From: a virus
DNA: 51,802 bases
Direction: 5' to 3' (one strand)
IMG/VR virus record: IMGVR_UViG_3300022928_002119
Location: 1-51,802 of that record
How positions within the stretch are numbered: the first letter of the stretch is position 1; every line of letters starts with the position of its first letter. A program made the position numbers and the translations under genes. Below are positions 16,470-24,852 of this stretch, one piece after another. A model generated the notes under the pieces. It made no database searches and was not told the origin of the DNA. It was given only the letters and a program-made list of their open reading frames with translations.

Positions 16470-16865
16470 ATGTCAAACAAAGCAGGAAAAATCTGGGGCG
16501 AAACAGAACTCATACTAGCAAACAACTCACTGGAGTTCCACAGGATCGACTACAAGAAGGGCGGAGTGTGTAGTAAACACCTACACGAATGGAAGTGGAA
16601 TGGTTTCTATGTCATGAGCGGACAGATGAAGATCAGGGTGTGGCAGAAAGACTACGATCTAGTAGACGAGACAATATTGAACCCAGGTGACTTCACAGCA
16701 GTAAAACCGGGACTATATCATTCATTCGAGGGACTAGAGGATGGTGTGGCATTCGAACTGTACTGGGCGAATTTTTCAGTTCATGACATCCAGAGAGAAA
16801 GTGTAGGACATCTTAAAGACACAGACGGTAAAATCGTAAGATTAGACAAAAACAAGAAGAAATAA
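16470..16865 (+). CDS. Cupin-domain protein
   Basis: This 131-residue single cupin barrel shows the first conserved motif as KHLHEWKWNGFYVMSGQMKI, with the HxH metal ligands and the downstream G. The second appears as NPGDFTAVKPGLYHSFEG, with the final His. This is a complete metal-binding site of the type found in sugar epimerases/isomerases and small dioxygenases. The substrate is unknown. It has its own strong promoter and starts the transcript leading to QueE. Confidence 0.85.
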   Translation: MSNKAGKIWGETELILANNSLEFHRIDYKKGGVCSKHLHEWKWNGFYVMSGQMKIRVWQKDYDLVDETILNPGDFTAVKPGLYHSFEGLEDGVAFELYWANFSVHDIQRESVGHLKDTDGKIVRLDKNKKK

Positions 16866-16866
16866 G

Positions 16867-17286
16867 GTGAACATATACACCATATACGCAGATCATAAGG
16901 ATAATATAACTGCACAGGACTTTGTGGCCAAGATGAGCCTTTTCCTAGACAAGTTAGTCGAACATGGAAAAATGGACAATTACAGAATCACAAGGATGAA
17001 GTTGGGCTTCAGATCTATGGATTTACCAGAATTCAGGATAGATATGGAGTTTGAAAACATGCAACAACTAGATGACGCCATGACCATAACCATCGCTGAC
17101 AAAGATGTTGATAAAGTACACGTGGGATTCAACCAATATGTAGATGTTGACACAATACAGCATTTCCTTTACAGAGATTATCCTGATCTAAATAACCAGA
17201 CATTGACAAAAAAGCAAGAACAATATACAATAAAAGGCATAGTCGAAGCAACAAAAAACATAGATCCAAAAATATGGAAAAAATAA
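16867..17286 (+). CDS. DUF6614-type protein (ferredoxin-like fold)
   Basis: This 139-residue protein starts at GTG 16867, one base after the cupin stop. Its N-terminus (NIYTIYADHKDNITAQDFVAK) and the later RITRMKLGFRSMDLPEFRIDM, DDAMTITIADKDVDKVH and LYRDYPD match the pattern I associate with DUF6614, small proteins of alpha-proteobacteria with a Dabb-like ferredoxin fold. The function of the family is unknown. It overlaps QueE by 13 bases. It could be a partner of the cupin or the radical SAM enzyme. Confidence 0.65.
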   Translation: MNIYTIYADHKDNITAQDFVAKMSLFLDKLVEHGKMDNYRITRMKLGFRSMDLPEFRIDMEFENMQQLDDAMTITIADKDVDKVHVGFNQYVDVDTIQHFLYRDYPDLNNQTLTKKQEQYTIKGIVEATKNIDPKIWKK

Positions 17287-18161
17287 GATACTCAGAGATA
17301 TTTTACAGTGTACAAGGTGAGGGCAGATTCGTTGGAGTGCCTAGTGTGTTCTTCAGGACGTTTGGTTGCAACTTCCACTGTCACGGATTTGGACAGGGCA
17401 GAGATAGATCAAAATGGCTCAAGCCAGAGGACATGCCCTACAACAAACAGGACATATCTAATTTGAAACACATTTCGGATCTACCCGTAGTGAATATAGG
17501 TTGTGATGCCAGTGCCAGTTGGAGTTCGAGATACAAGCATCTGGTTGACTGGGATCCTGTTGATGAGATTGCAAAGAAGGTCACAGCATTCACTCCGGAG
17601 AACAAATGGACCTGTTCTAATGGTCAAGACGTACACTTCATAATCACAGGTGGTGAACCCATGATGTGGCAGAGACAGATCGAGGCATTGATAAGATCGC
17701 CGGAATTCCAGGATCTAAAAAACATAACAATAGAGACCAACTGCACACAGAGTTGGAAAGACAACTTTGACAAGTTCATGCATGGACTGACGGCGGGCGA
17801 CTACACAAAAGATCCAGTACACGTGACTTGGTCAACGAGTCCTAAGTTGAGCATATCAGGTGAGGTATGGGAGAAGGCCATACGAGCAGATGTTGCCAGA
17901 CAGTATGCATCTATACCAAACACACATTTATATTTCAAATTTGTAGTACAGGATGAACAGGATCTCAAAGAAGTAGATGCGGCCAGAGAGGCATATGCTC
18001 GAGCAGGAGTAACGGGTGACATATACTTGATGGCTGTAGGAGCCACACAAGAAGGACAGGCAAAAACGGCATCGCAGGTGGCGGACATGGCTATGAAGAA
18101 CGGCTACAAATACACTCCAAGATTGCATGTTGATTTATTTGGTAATCAATGGGGGACATAG
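17274..18161 (+). CDS. queE: 7-carboxy-7-deazaguanine synthase (QueE), radical SAM, atypical cysteines
   Basis: This 295-residue enzyme would convert 6-carboxytetrahydropterin to 7-carboxy-7-deazaguanine, en route to preQ0. The QueE N-terminus is clear (YSEIFYSVQGEGRFVGVPS, RTFGCNFHC) and FIITGGEPMMWQ is the SAM-binding GGE motif; IETNCTQ and WSTSPKL also fit. The iron-sulfur ligands are odd: Cys32 and Cys36 are followed not by CxxC but by GFGQGRD, and the next cysteine is Cys77 in VNIGCDASASW. This gives CX3C-X40-C, as I recall in other marine phage QueE-like proteins. NrdG-type activase is the main alternative, but the start and size favour QueE. Confidence 0.88.
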   Translation: MEKIRYSEIFYSVQGEGRFVGVPSVFFRTFGCNFHCHGFGQGRDRSKWLKPEDMPYNKQDISNLKHISDLPVVNIGCDASASWSSRYKHLVDWDPVDEIAKKVTAFTPENKWTCSNGQDVHFIITGGEPMMWQRQIEALIRSPEFQDLKNITIETNCTQSWKDNFDKFMHGLTAGDYTKDPVHVTWSTSPKLSISGEVWEKAIRADVARQYASIPNTHLYFKFVVQDEQDLKEVDAAREAYARAGVTGDIYLMAVGATQEGQAKTASQVADMAMKNGYKYTPRLHVDLFGNQWGT

Positions 18162-18162
18162 G

Positions 18163-18191
18163 TAGACTAAAAGGTAAAAATAAGGTATAAT
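18163..18191 (+). promoter_or_regulatory. Sigma70-type promoter abutting a start codon
   Basis: TAGACT at 18163-18168 and TATAAT at 18186-18191 have a 17-base spacer. The ATG at 18198 begins six bases after the -10 box, so the transcript probably starts at the ATG itself. No Shine-Dalgarno fits between them. This is the second case of this layout in the window. Confidence 0.65.
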
Positions 18192-18197
18192 AATATT

Positions 18198-18533
18198 ATG
18201 AAGGTAAAGAAAACAGCAAAGACAACTATCAAAAAGAAGAATCTTAAAGACAAAAAAGGCAAGAAGAAAAGTGAAGAGCCAATTGTAAAAGTTCTTAACT
18301 TAAATGTTAATCCTGAGAATCCAAGGAACGGTTTCTTTGAGCTGGATTGGAATGACGAGTTTGTGAACATGCTGAAGCAGTCGGGATACGAAGGTGCTAG
18401 TGAGGAAGAGATCGTTGACAGATGGTTCCAAACACTTTGTAGGACTATCGGCAATGAACAAGGCATAGACGTTACTGGATCTGGATATGTACAGATCAAC
18501 AGAAGAGATGACGGCAAAACAGAGGTGTCGTAA
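18198..18533 (+). CDS. Conserved phage protein with lysine-rich N-terminus
   Basis: This 111-residue protein has about the first 28 residues made largely of lysine (KKKNLKDKKGKKK). An acidic globular part with FELDWNDEFVNMLKQSGYEG and IVDRWFQTLCRTIG follows. The pattern recurs beside nuclease genes in marine T4-like phages, as I recall. The function is unknown; the basic tail suggests contact with DNA. Its stop overlaps the RNase H start (TAATG). Confidence 0.7.
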   Translation: MKVKKTAKTTIKKKNLKDKKGKKKSEEPIVKVLNLNVNPENPRNGFFELDWNDEFVNMLKQSGYEGASEEEIVDRWFQTLCRTIGNEQGIDVTGSGYVQINRRDDGKTEVS

Positions 18534-19525
18534 TGGCACACATCTTAGTAGACACAGCAAACACTTTTTTTAGGGCAAAACATGTGATCAGAGGTGATAC
18601 TTCTGAGAAGGTGGGAATGGCCATACACATCATGATGAATTCAATAAAAAAAGCCTGGCAGGACTTTGGCGGAACCCATGTGGTGTTCTGTTTAGAGGGT
18701 AGATCATTCAGGAAAGACATGTATGCACCCTACAAACGTAATCGTAAGGAAATGGCAGACGCCATGACTGAAAAGGAAAAAGAAGAGAATGAAGTGTTCT
18801 GGGAGGTGTACGATGACTTCGTTGATTTCGTAAAGACCAAGACAAACGCAACTGTGCTGAGGAACGGCAGGACAGAAGCAGATGATCTCATCGCAAGATG
18901 GATAGACAAACATCCTGACCAGGAACATGTTATCATAAGCACTGACAAAGATCTAAATCAGTTAATCACACCACGTGTGAAACAGTACAACGGTGTCAAC
19001 GAGACCACACTCACACACGAAGGATGGTTTGACGCCAAGACAGGCAAGCCTGTGATAGACAAGAAATTGAAAGCACCCAAACCTGCACCGGACACAGAGT
19101 GGTTGATATTCGAGAAAGCCATGAGGGGTGATCCCAGTGACAACATATTCTCAGCATACCCAGGTGTGCGTACCAAGGGCACAAAGAACAAGATAGGCCT
19201 GCAGGAAGCATATGCGGATCGTAAGGAAAAAGGCTACACTTGGAACAATCTCATGTTGAGCAAGTGGGTTGATCACGACGGCAACGAACACAGGGTATTA
19301 GAAGACTACGAAAGGAACAGGGCATTGGTTGACCTACACGCACAACCAGAAGACATCATAGAAGAACTTGATCAAACGATTGCACAGGCCAAGGCAGAGA
19401 ACAAAAGCATCGATCAGGTTGGAATCAGATTCATGAGGTTCTGTGGCAAGTATGATTTAAATAGAATTAGTGAGCAGGCGCAATTATACGTTGAGCCCTT
19501 TAATGCGAGATTAAATGATATATAA
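18533..19525 (+). CDS. rnh: RNase H / 5'-3' exonuclease (T4 RNase H-type)
   Basis: This 330-residue FEN-family nuclease would remove RNA primers and flaps during lagging-strand synthesis; T4 RNase H is 305 residues. Metal-binding motifs are in order: HILVDTANTFFR (Asp7), a lysine/arginine arch YAPYKRNRKEM, RTEADDLIARW with acidic pair, STDKDLNQL and GDPSDNIF. A C-terminal helical region follows. It belongs with the polymerase and clamp as the replication core. It overlaps genes on both sides. Confidence 0.93.
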   Translation: MAHILVDTANTFFRAKHVIRGDTSEKVGMAIHIMMNSIKKAWQDFGGTHVVFCLEGRSFRKDMYAPYKRNRKEMADAMTEKEKEENEVFWEVYDDFVDFVKTKTNATVLRNGRTEADDLIARWIDKHPDQEHVIISTDKDLNQLITPRVKQYNGVNETTLTHEGWFDAKTGKPVIDKKLKAPKPAPDTEWLIFEKAMRGDPSDNIFSAYPGVRTKGTKNKIGLQEAYADRKEKGYTWNNLMLSKWVDHDGNEHRVLEDYERNRALVDLHAQPEDIIEELDQTIAQAKAENKSIDQVGIRFMRFCGKYDLNRISEQAQLYVEPFNARLNDI

Positions 19526-20615
19526 TGCCAAATTCAACGACATAATATATAAAAGTTTCAAAAATTCTCCACAATCATACACGTATGATTTGATATTTAA
19601 ATTACATTTTGAAAACTTTGTAGAGGACGATTTAAAAACAATAAAAACACAATCAAACGATCGCAAGAAGTGTTTCATCATAAATGGAGCAGTTGAACCA
19701 CACTGGTACGATCATGGTGGCATGGTGAGCAGGCAGTTCCGAGAATTTTTAACTTTACTCAAGAAACACCAAATTTTTAATGCTGATTTTTTTATCCCAT
19801 CTTTTGGAGACATGTACCAACATGATTTTGAAATAATGAACAATAATCATGACGGGTGGAATTTCATTAGGTTTGACATGGATATACCATATTGTACAAA
19901 TGATGTTTTTGATATTGTACACGAGGAAGAGGACGATCTACATGTAGAACGGATATGTTTTAATTTCCATCACATGAACTTCACCCACAGGATGCATAGA
20001 CAACTATTCAGTAAATTTATTTTAAACAAGGAACTGCATAAAAAAAACTGTGTGGCTATTAACATAGGATCATATGGGGATTTTTTGACCTCCCAGACAT
20101 CAGATGATAGGAAGGAAAACATTTACACTGGATGCATCGGTGTGGATGCAAATGACGATTGGGAATTGAATCACAATCTAAAGAAACTGTGGAGAAACGT
20201 TGAGTTGGACAAAGTAATTCATCCAGATATTGACCAGACACCGTCTGGAAAAAACGACTTTGTGAAAAAATCAGCAGTGACAATAGTTTCGGAATCGGTA
20301 TTCAATCATCCGTATCCTTACTTTACAGAAAAGACGGTAAGTGCTCTCATGACTCAAAGGCCTTTTGTGATAATTGGACCACAGGGCAGTTTGAACACAC
20401 TACGGCAAAAAGGTTTCAAGACCTTTGATGATATTTTTGACGAATCATACGATAAAATAAAGGATCCTAGTGCTAGATTAGAGGCAGTATTTGAATTAGT
20501 GGAACAAATTCACAGAAGACCACTAGACCAAATTAAGGAAAATGTGTTACAATGCAGAGATAAATTAAACCATAATAGGAAATTAATAATCAAAAGGATT
20601 CAAGCATACGCATGA
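19515..20615 (+). CDS. Putative glycosyltransferase-like protein of marine viruses
   Basis: This 366-residue protein has a distinctive C-terminal segment (SAVTIVSESVFN, then YFTEKTVSALMTQRPFVIIGP, LNTLRQKGFKTFDDIFDESYD). It is common in uncharacterised proteins of large marine viruses and resembles the donor-binding half of fucosyltransferase-like GT-B enzymes. The N-terminal half is unremarkable (FIINGAVEPHWYDHGG). The gene is clearly more A/T-rich than rnh before it, a sign of separate origin. The function call is tentative; sugar transfer fits the other glycan genes here. Confidence 0.55.
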   Translation: MIYNAKFNDIIYKSFKNSPQSYTYDLIFKLHFENFVEDDLKTIKTQSNDRKKCFIINGAVEPHWYDHGGMVSRQFREFLTLLKKHQIFNADFFIPSFGDMYQHDFEIMNNNHDGWNFIRFDMDIPYCTNDVFDIVHEEEDDLHVERICFNFHHMNFTHRMHRQLFSKFILNKELHKKNCVAINIGSYGDFLTSQTSDDRKENIYTGCIGVDANDDWELNHNLKKLWRNVELDKVIHPDIDQTPSGKNDFVKKSAVTIVSESVFNHPYPYFTEKTVSALMTQRPFVIIGPQGSLNTLRQKGFKTFDDIFDESYDKIKDPSARLEAVFELVEQIHRRPLDQIKENVLQCRDKLNHNRKLIIKRIQAYA

Positions 20616-21115
20616 CAATTAGAGCAAAGACCCTAGTCAAGGACAAGTTCTGGATAGTGGAGCAAAACGGCCAGAAGTTGGGCACCCTACAGAAGCAGGA
20701 ACACAACGGATGGATATTCCTCAGCAAACAGAAAAATAGAGAAGTGTTCCACACACAGGATAGCCTGTTCACAAAGTTTGGTTTTGGCATGTTTGATGAA
20801 TCCAATGTTAAGAAGCCGGAAGAAGAAATACAAACGGATAACTTTGACGTGCATGGCTACCCTTGTAGCCAACATCCTTACAATCCGATGTTCGATGTGC
20901 AGAAACAACTGCCCGTATACACGAAGACACCAAAATCAAAGAGCCAGTTCTGTGCTGGTTACTACATAATCTGTTTTGAAAAGGGTTGGCGTAAGGCCTA
21001 CTGTCCCAAGATGATTACACTATCGAGATACGAATACAAAGGTCCGATAAAAACCAAACTAGAGATGCAACAGGTATTAAATGACGCAGTCAAACAGTTC
21101 CAAGATTCAGACTAG
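20612..21115 (+). CDS. Conserved T4-like marine phage protein, unknown function
   Basis: This 167-residue protein has an N-terminus (RAKTLVKDKFWIVEQNGQKL) and segments such as DSLFTKFGFGMF and YPCSQHPYNPMFDVQKQLP that I associate with a conserved hypothetical of marine T4-like phages. It ends with a C-terminal helix. Cys at HGYPC, FCAGYY, ICFEKG and AYCPK may matter structurally. It starts in an ATGA overlap with the upstream gene. The role is unknown. Confidence 0.75.
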   Translation: MTIRAKTLVKDKFWIVEQNGQKLGTLQKQEHNGWIFLSKQKNREVFHTQDSLFTKFGFGMFDESNVKKPEEEIQTDNFDVHGYPCSQHPYNPMFDVQKQLPVYTKTPKSKSQFCAGYYIICFEKGWRKAYCPKMITLSRYEYKGPIKTKLEMQQVLNDAVKQFQDSD

Positions 21116-21341
21116 GCCCATTGAGGACCTCATAGGTAGGATCAGGACGCTACGCCAGAAGGGCGAGAGGCAGATAGTGATACCTGCCAAGGAAGCGGAT
21201 CAACTGGCTGACAGCCTAACACAGGTAATGACACGTATGGTCACAATCCAGGAAGAGATTATAGAAGCATTGAAGACCGCTCGAGAGGCACAGACCATTG
21301 ACATAGAAATGGATGGTGGTGATTTTCGTGCCGATGAGTAA
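21081..21341 (+). CDS. Small helical conserved phage protein
   Basis: This 86-residue protein is mostly helix, with RPIEDLIGRIRTLRQKGERQIVIPAKEADQLADSL and an acidic tail. It overlaps the upstream gene by 35 bases; no internal ATG gives a better start. It also overlaps the next gene by 8. Function is not recognised. Confidence 0.65.
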   Translation: MTQSNSSKIQTRPIEDLIGRIRTLRQKGERQIVIPAKEADQLADSLTQVMTRMVTIQEEIIEALKTAREAQTIDIEMDGGDFRADE

Positions 21342-22134
21342 CAAGTTCAAAATTTTTTTCACTTTTGAAGACAATAAAACACATGCCGTTGACTACAGGC
21401 TCAACGACACTTTAATTGCCAAAAAATGGTTTGGAAAAATTAAACATCTGCGTAATGTTGCTGTTGATAAAACAATATCCGATCTTGATGATGTGTCTGA
21501 CCTAGCCGGTCTGTACAAACAATTCTGCGAATTCGCCGGTATAGAACATTTTCCTTTTGAAACTATTGATCAAGAGTTGTGTAACAGGTTACATGAAATC
21601 TACGAAAAGGAACACGATAGGATTTCGAGGATGGCAGACAATGCCATACTATACAAATTCCATCAAGCGATACATCACAGTGAAGACAAAAAAAGTAACA
21701 AACCTAAGAAATATATCACAGTGGGTTGGGGAGTGAAAGAAGGACCTATAACACATAGGTTTAATTGCGGCGATTTCAATGAGCGATCAATCATAAGGAA
21801 TAATTTGTATCTGGAATGGTCTGAATTGGGCAAAACTCCCTTGAGATATTGGCGTGATAAGGAACCTAATGATCAGTCTCGTTTTAACGAATTGGCCAGG
21901 CCGCACATAACCTTCCGAGCAAAATTTGCCATTGCACTACAGGATAGCCAACCGAGTGAACTAGATCCAGCGTTTATTGAATGGTTTGACCAGTATAAAC
22001 AAAATTGGTTGGAACACCATGGTGTGCAAAAATGGGATGAAATAGATGAATATTGCTCACCTCTACTAGCATCAACAGACGACAGAATAGACCTTACAAC
22101 CGCACGTTTCCACAGCATAACATTAGCAGATTAA
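21334..22134 (+). CDS. Hypothetical protein
   Basis: This is a 266-residue protein when started at ATG 21334, which overlaps the upstream stop; an upstream in-frame start at 21313 is less likely. It is a soluble protein with many charged residues and a HITFRAKFAIALQDSQPSELDPAF segment. No family or catalytic motif is recognised. The base composition is lower in G/C than neighbouring core genes, and it is followed by a short non-coding gap with a possible late promoter. Confidence 0.65.
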   Translation: MSNKFKIFFTFEDNKTHAVDYRLNDTLIAKKWFGKIKHLRNVAVDKTISDLDDVSDLAGLYKQFCEFAGIEHFPFETIDQELCNRLHEIYEKEHDRISRMADNAILYKFHQAIHHSEDKKSNKPKKYITVGWGVKEGPITHRFNCGDFNERSIIRNNLYLEWSELGKTPLRYWRDKEPNDQSRFNELARPHITFRAKFAIALQDSQPSELDPAFIEWFDQYKQNWLEHHGVQKWDEIDEYCSPLLASTDDRIDLTTARFHSITLAD

Positions 22135-22141
22135 TTTTTTG

Positions 22142-22151
22142 GTAAATACAC
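22142..22151 (+). promoter_or_regulatory. Late-promoter-like motif GTAAATACAC
   Basis: GTAAATACAC lies in the gap eight bases after a stop and 18 bases before the next start. The identical ten bases occur on the other strand at 50559-50568, also directly before a small phage gene. It contains a TAAATA core like T4 late promoters. No -35 box is evident. Confidence 0.4.
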
Positions 22152-22169
22152 TTAGTAAAGAGTGAATTT

Positions 22170-22457
22170 ATGAGTAGACCCAAACCCACAGTGTTGTTGC
22201 AACACAGCAATAAATCTACCTTCAAAATGGACGAGGTACTTGCGGCCGAGGGCATCTGGGCGGTGTTCTATGACGGTAAACCCATCAACTTGAAGAGTTC
22301 TAGTTTGGTGGCCAACTACCCTGGTCCAAAATACAAGAAAGTGTCGTTCTCTAACCCAGGACACGCGGAGAACCTGGCCAAGAAATTAAACACACAACAC
22401 GCCACTGACAAGTTTGGTGTTTACCTTTTAAAATCCGGCGACAAATTCACTAGATAA
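22170..22457 (+). CDS. Conserved T4-like marine phage protein, unknown function
   Basis: This 95-residue protein resembles one widespread in cyanophages and related marine myoviruses: RPKPTVLLQHSNKSTFK at the start, IWAVFYDGKPINLKSS and PGPKYKKVSFSNPGHAENLAKKLN in the middle. Conservation suggests a core role, but none is known to me. It has a possible late promoter upstream and its own ATG after AAAGAGTG. No membrane segment is seen. Confidence 0.8.
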   Translation: MSRPKPTVLLQHSNKSTFKMDEVLAAEGIWAVFYDGKPINLKSSSLVANYPGPKYKKVSFSNPGHAENLAKKLNTQHATDKFGVYLLKSGDKFTR

Positions 22458-22468
22458 TTAACTACACA

Positions 22469-22867
22469 ATGGATCGCAAGACAGCCTACACCCGGACCTT
22501 CCTTGAACTCTTAGAACAACCTACACACGACGAAAGCATAAAGACCAACTACTACACTTGGTGGCAGAATGTACGTGAAAGTTACCAGGCAAGATCCTTA
22601 CGTTTGACCAAACCTGGTTTGGAGATGCTGGAGAAATTGGATCTCAAGACCTATGACATCAAATTCCCTGCAAAAGTCATATTCACGCCACAGACATACC
22701 TTTGGTTAGACGAGTTCGTTGACTGCCCCTACTACGTGGACAAGAAGAAGATCATTGTTACCATGGAGAAAATGGCCCTACAATTGATGCTTTTCGCTGG
22801 AGATATCACAAAATACGGACTTGCACGTGCAATGAGCAAAGCCGATGGATCACGAGATGATGAATAA
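22469..22867 (+). CDS. Conserved phage protein, unknown function
   Basis: This 132-residue protein has a largely helical first half (YTWWQNVRESYQARSLRLTKPGLEMLEKL) and a strand-rich second half (KVIFTPQTYLWLDEFVDCPYYVDKKKIIVTM). It is typical of small conserved hypothetical proteins of marine T4-like phages. No catalytic motif is found. It overlaps the radical SAM gene by 23 bases if that gene starts at 22845. Confidence 0.75.
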   Translation: MDRKTAYTRTFLELLEQPTHDESIKTNYYTWWQNVRESYQARSLRLTKPGLEMLEKLDLKTYDIKFPAKVIFTPQTYLWLDEFVDCPYYVDKKKIIVTMEKMALQLMLFAGDITKYGLARAMSKADGSRDDE

Positions 22868-24776
22868 CATCATACTTGTCCAAACACACGATCTGATTGT
22901 TAATAGATACTTGCCGCTGGCCATTAGTAACGTATGGTTATACGCACACGAAAGTAGTTGGGTCAAAGCAAATTACAAAGTCAGAGACGTAATAATAGAC
23001 AAAATAGATCCCGACGAGTACTTAGACAGCATAAGTTTCAATCCAGATGTGTTTGCCTTTAGCGTCTATCTATGGAACAACAAACACACAAAAATATTTG
23101 CAACAGCAATCAAAGAGAGGTTTCCTGCTTGTAAAATCATTGTGGGTGGTCCACAGATACCAAAAAATGACAAAAAGTTTTTTGTAAAAAATCCTCACTA
23201 TGACATTGCCGTATTAGGTGAAGGGGAAATTGCCTTTCGCGAAATATTGGAAAACAAGTGTGAGCCAAAGGATTTGCCTAATGTATTTTTCAAAGGCAAA
23301 AAATTTCCCAAAGTGATCAACAGGACCGAAGATTTGGCCAGGATTCCATCGCCTATCCAAACAGGCTTTTACGATCGTGTCATGGACAAATATAACAAAA
23401 AATACAAGGACATCAAATGGGGGCTGATCTATGAGACCGTGCGAGGTTGTCCATATCACTGTTCGTTCTGTGATATAGGACAAAGTTATCATAACAAAAC
23501 AAAACAGTTCGACATCGAAAGGGTATACAAGGACATAGATTGGATGAGCAAAAACAAGATAGAATATGTTTCAGTGGCCGATTCCAATTGGGGTATATTT
23601 GAAAGAGACCTAGACATATCAAAATATGTTATATACAACAAACTCAAACATGGTTATCCCAGACACTGGGACGTTTCTTTCGCAAAAAACAACTATGATC
23701 GTATATTCAAGATAGCACTGCATGACAAACTAAAACAGACAAACATCTTTAAAGGTGTGACATTCGCGTATCAAAGCACAGATAAAAATGTACTCAGTGC
23801 GATAGATAGGTTCAATATAGATCCAGTAAAATCAAAATATCTTATGTCAATGTTTAAAAAGAATGAAATACCAATGTATTCCGAATTAGTTTTTCCTTTG
23901 CCCAACGACACAGTAGACACCTTGAAAAACAGCATAGAAGATGTAATAAGTTATGGTCAAAAAGATTTTCTTCAAATACACCCAACCTCTGTGCAACCAA
24001 ATGCTCCCTTGAGCAGTAAAGAAATGCGTAAGAAATACAAGTTGAAAACAAAACGCCTTGCTGTTGCCACACACTCTCTAGATGTAGGCAACAAAAAAAA
24101 TTTCCTGGACGAACAAGAAATACTCATTTCAACAAACACACTGGATTTGAAAGGACATGTCGAGGCCTATTGTTTTAGTTGGGCCACTATCACTTTGATG
24201 TATTACGGTTGGGCACACAGTATCATAGAATATCTTTCTGCCAACAAAAATAAAAAATACACCAAAGTCATACAAGATATCATAGACTACAGTTTGTCTC
24301 ACAAAAAAAATATTTTTTACCAAGAATATCAAACAACAAAAAAACATTTCAAAAAAATATTACAGAACAAGGAAGTGTGGGGCAGAAATGTATTCGGGGG
24401 CAAAGGCATTTTTTTTGAATTAAAGGCGGCTTCTTCCTGTGTATTCCACATGAATAGGAAAAATTTGAATAGTTTTCTTGAACAATTTTTGATACAGCAT
24501 CAAAAAATTGATCCAAATTTGGCTAAACAACTGGTAATATTTAATTCTTCTTGTTGCTTTGATCCAGATAGATCATATCCCATACAAGAAACATTTGACC
24601 AAGAATTGATTGCTGACCTTACAGATATCGACTCTAACACTGTAACATTCGATCATTATGACAAAGATAGCAAATTATCATCTTATGAATTCTGTCAAAA
24701 AGCCTATCACTGGCAAAGAAAAAATGCCTATTGGCGATGTGAGGTTAAAAAAGTAAATAAAACCGCGACTTTTTAG
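22845..24776 (+). CDS. B12-binding-type radical SAM protein
   Basis: This is a 643-residue protein. Residues about 8-140 form a cobalamin-type Rossmann domain (VFAFSVYLWN, KIIVGGPQIP, DIAVLGEGE); the DxHxxG lower-ligand motif is missing, as in many members. Residues about 195-400 hold the radical SAM core with RGCPYHCSFCD (Cys202, Cys206, Cys209). A C-terminal extension of some 240 residues is unassigned. Such enzymes methylate unactivated carbons or modify lipids, sugars or natural products; the substrate here is unknown. The gene is very A/T-rich compared with its neighbours, so transfer is likely. Starts at 22857 and 22860 (ATGATG) are equally possible. Confidence 0.88.
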   Translation: MDHEMMNNIILVQTHDLIVNRYLPLAISNVWLYAHESSWVKANYKVRDVIIDKIDPDEYLDSISFNPDVFAFSVYLWNNKHTKIFATAIKERFPACKIIVGGPQIPKNDKKFFVKNPHYDIAVLGEGEIAFREILENKCEPKDLPNVFFKGKKFPKVINRTEDLARIPSPIQTGFYDRVMDKYNKKYKDIKWGLIYETVRGCPYHCSFCDIGQSYHNKTKQFDIERVYKDIDWMSKNKIEYVSVADSNWGIFERDLDISKYVIYNKLKHGYPRHWDVSFAKNNYDRIFKIALHDKLKQTNIFKGVTFAYQSTDKNVLSAIDRFNIDPVKSKYLMSMFKKNEIPMYSELVFPLPNDTVDTLKNSIEDVISYGQKDFLQIHPTSVQPNAPLSSKEMRKKYKLKTKRLAVATHSLDVGNKKNFLDEQEILISTNTLDLKGHVEAYCFSWATITLMYYGWAHSIIEYLSANKNKKYTKVIQDIIDYSLSHKKNIFYQEYQTTKKHFKKILQNKEVWGRNVFGGKGIFFELKAASSCVFHMNRKNLNSFLEQFLIQHQKIDPNLAKQLVIFNSSCCFDPDRSYPIQETFDQELIADLTDIDSNTVTFDHYDKDSKLSSYEFCQKAYHWQRKNAYWRCEVKKVNKTATF

Positions 24777-24790
24777 CCACATTTACCAGG

Positions 24791-24818
24791 TTGACGCATT
24801 ACACATTCCTGCTATAAT
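24791..24818 (+). promoter_or_regulatory. Sigma70 promoter for the MoxR-VWA genes
   Basis: TTGACG at 24791-24796 and TATAAT at 24813-24818 have a 16-base spacer, in the gap after the radical SAM gene. AGGAG follows at 24840-24844, nine bases before ATG 24853. Confidence 0.78.
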
Positions 24819-24852
24819 CGTAATATAAACATTTTAAACAGGAGTGTACAAA

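Noticed and set aside
16867-17286. QueD at the gene just before queE
   Set aside because: Position suggests it, but there is no HxH zinc pair or Cys site. The pattern fits a DUF6614-type protein better.
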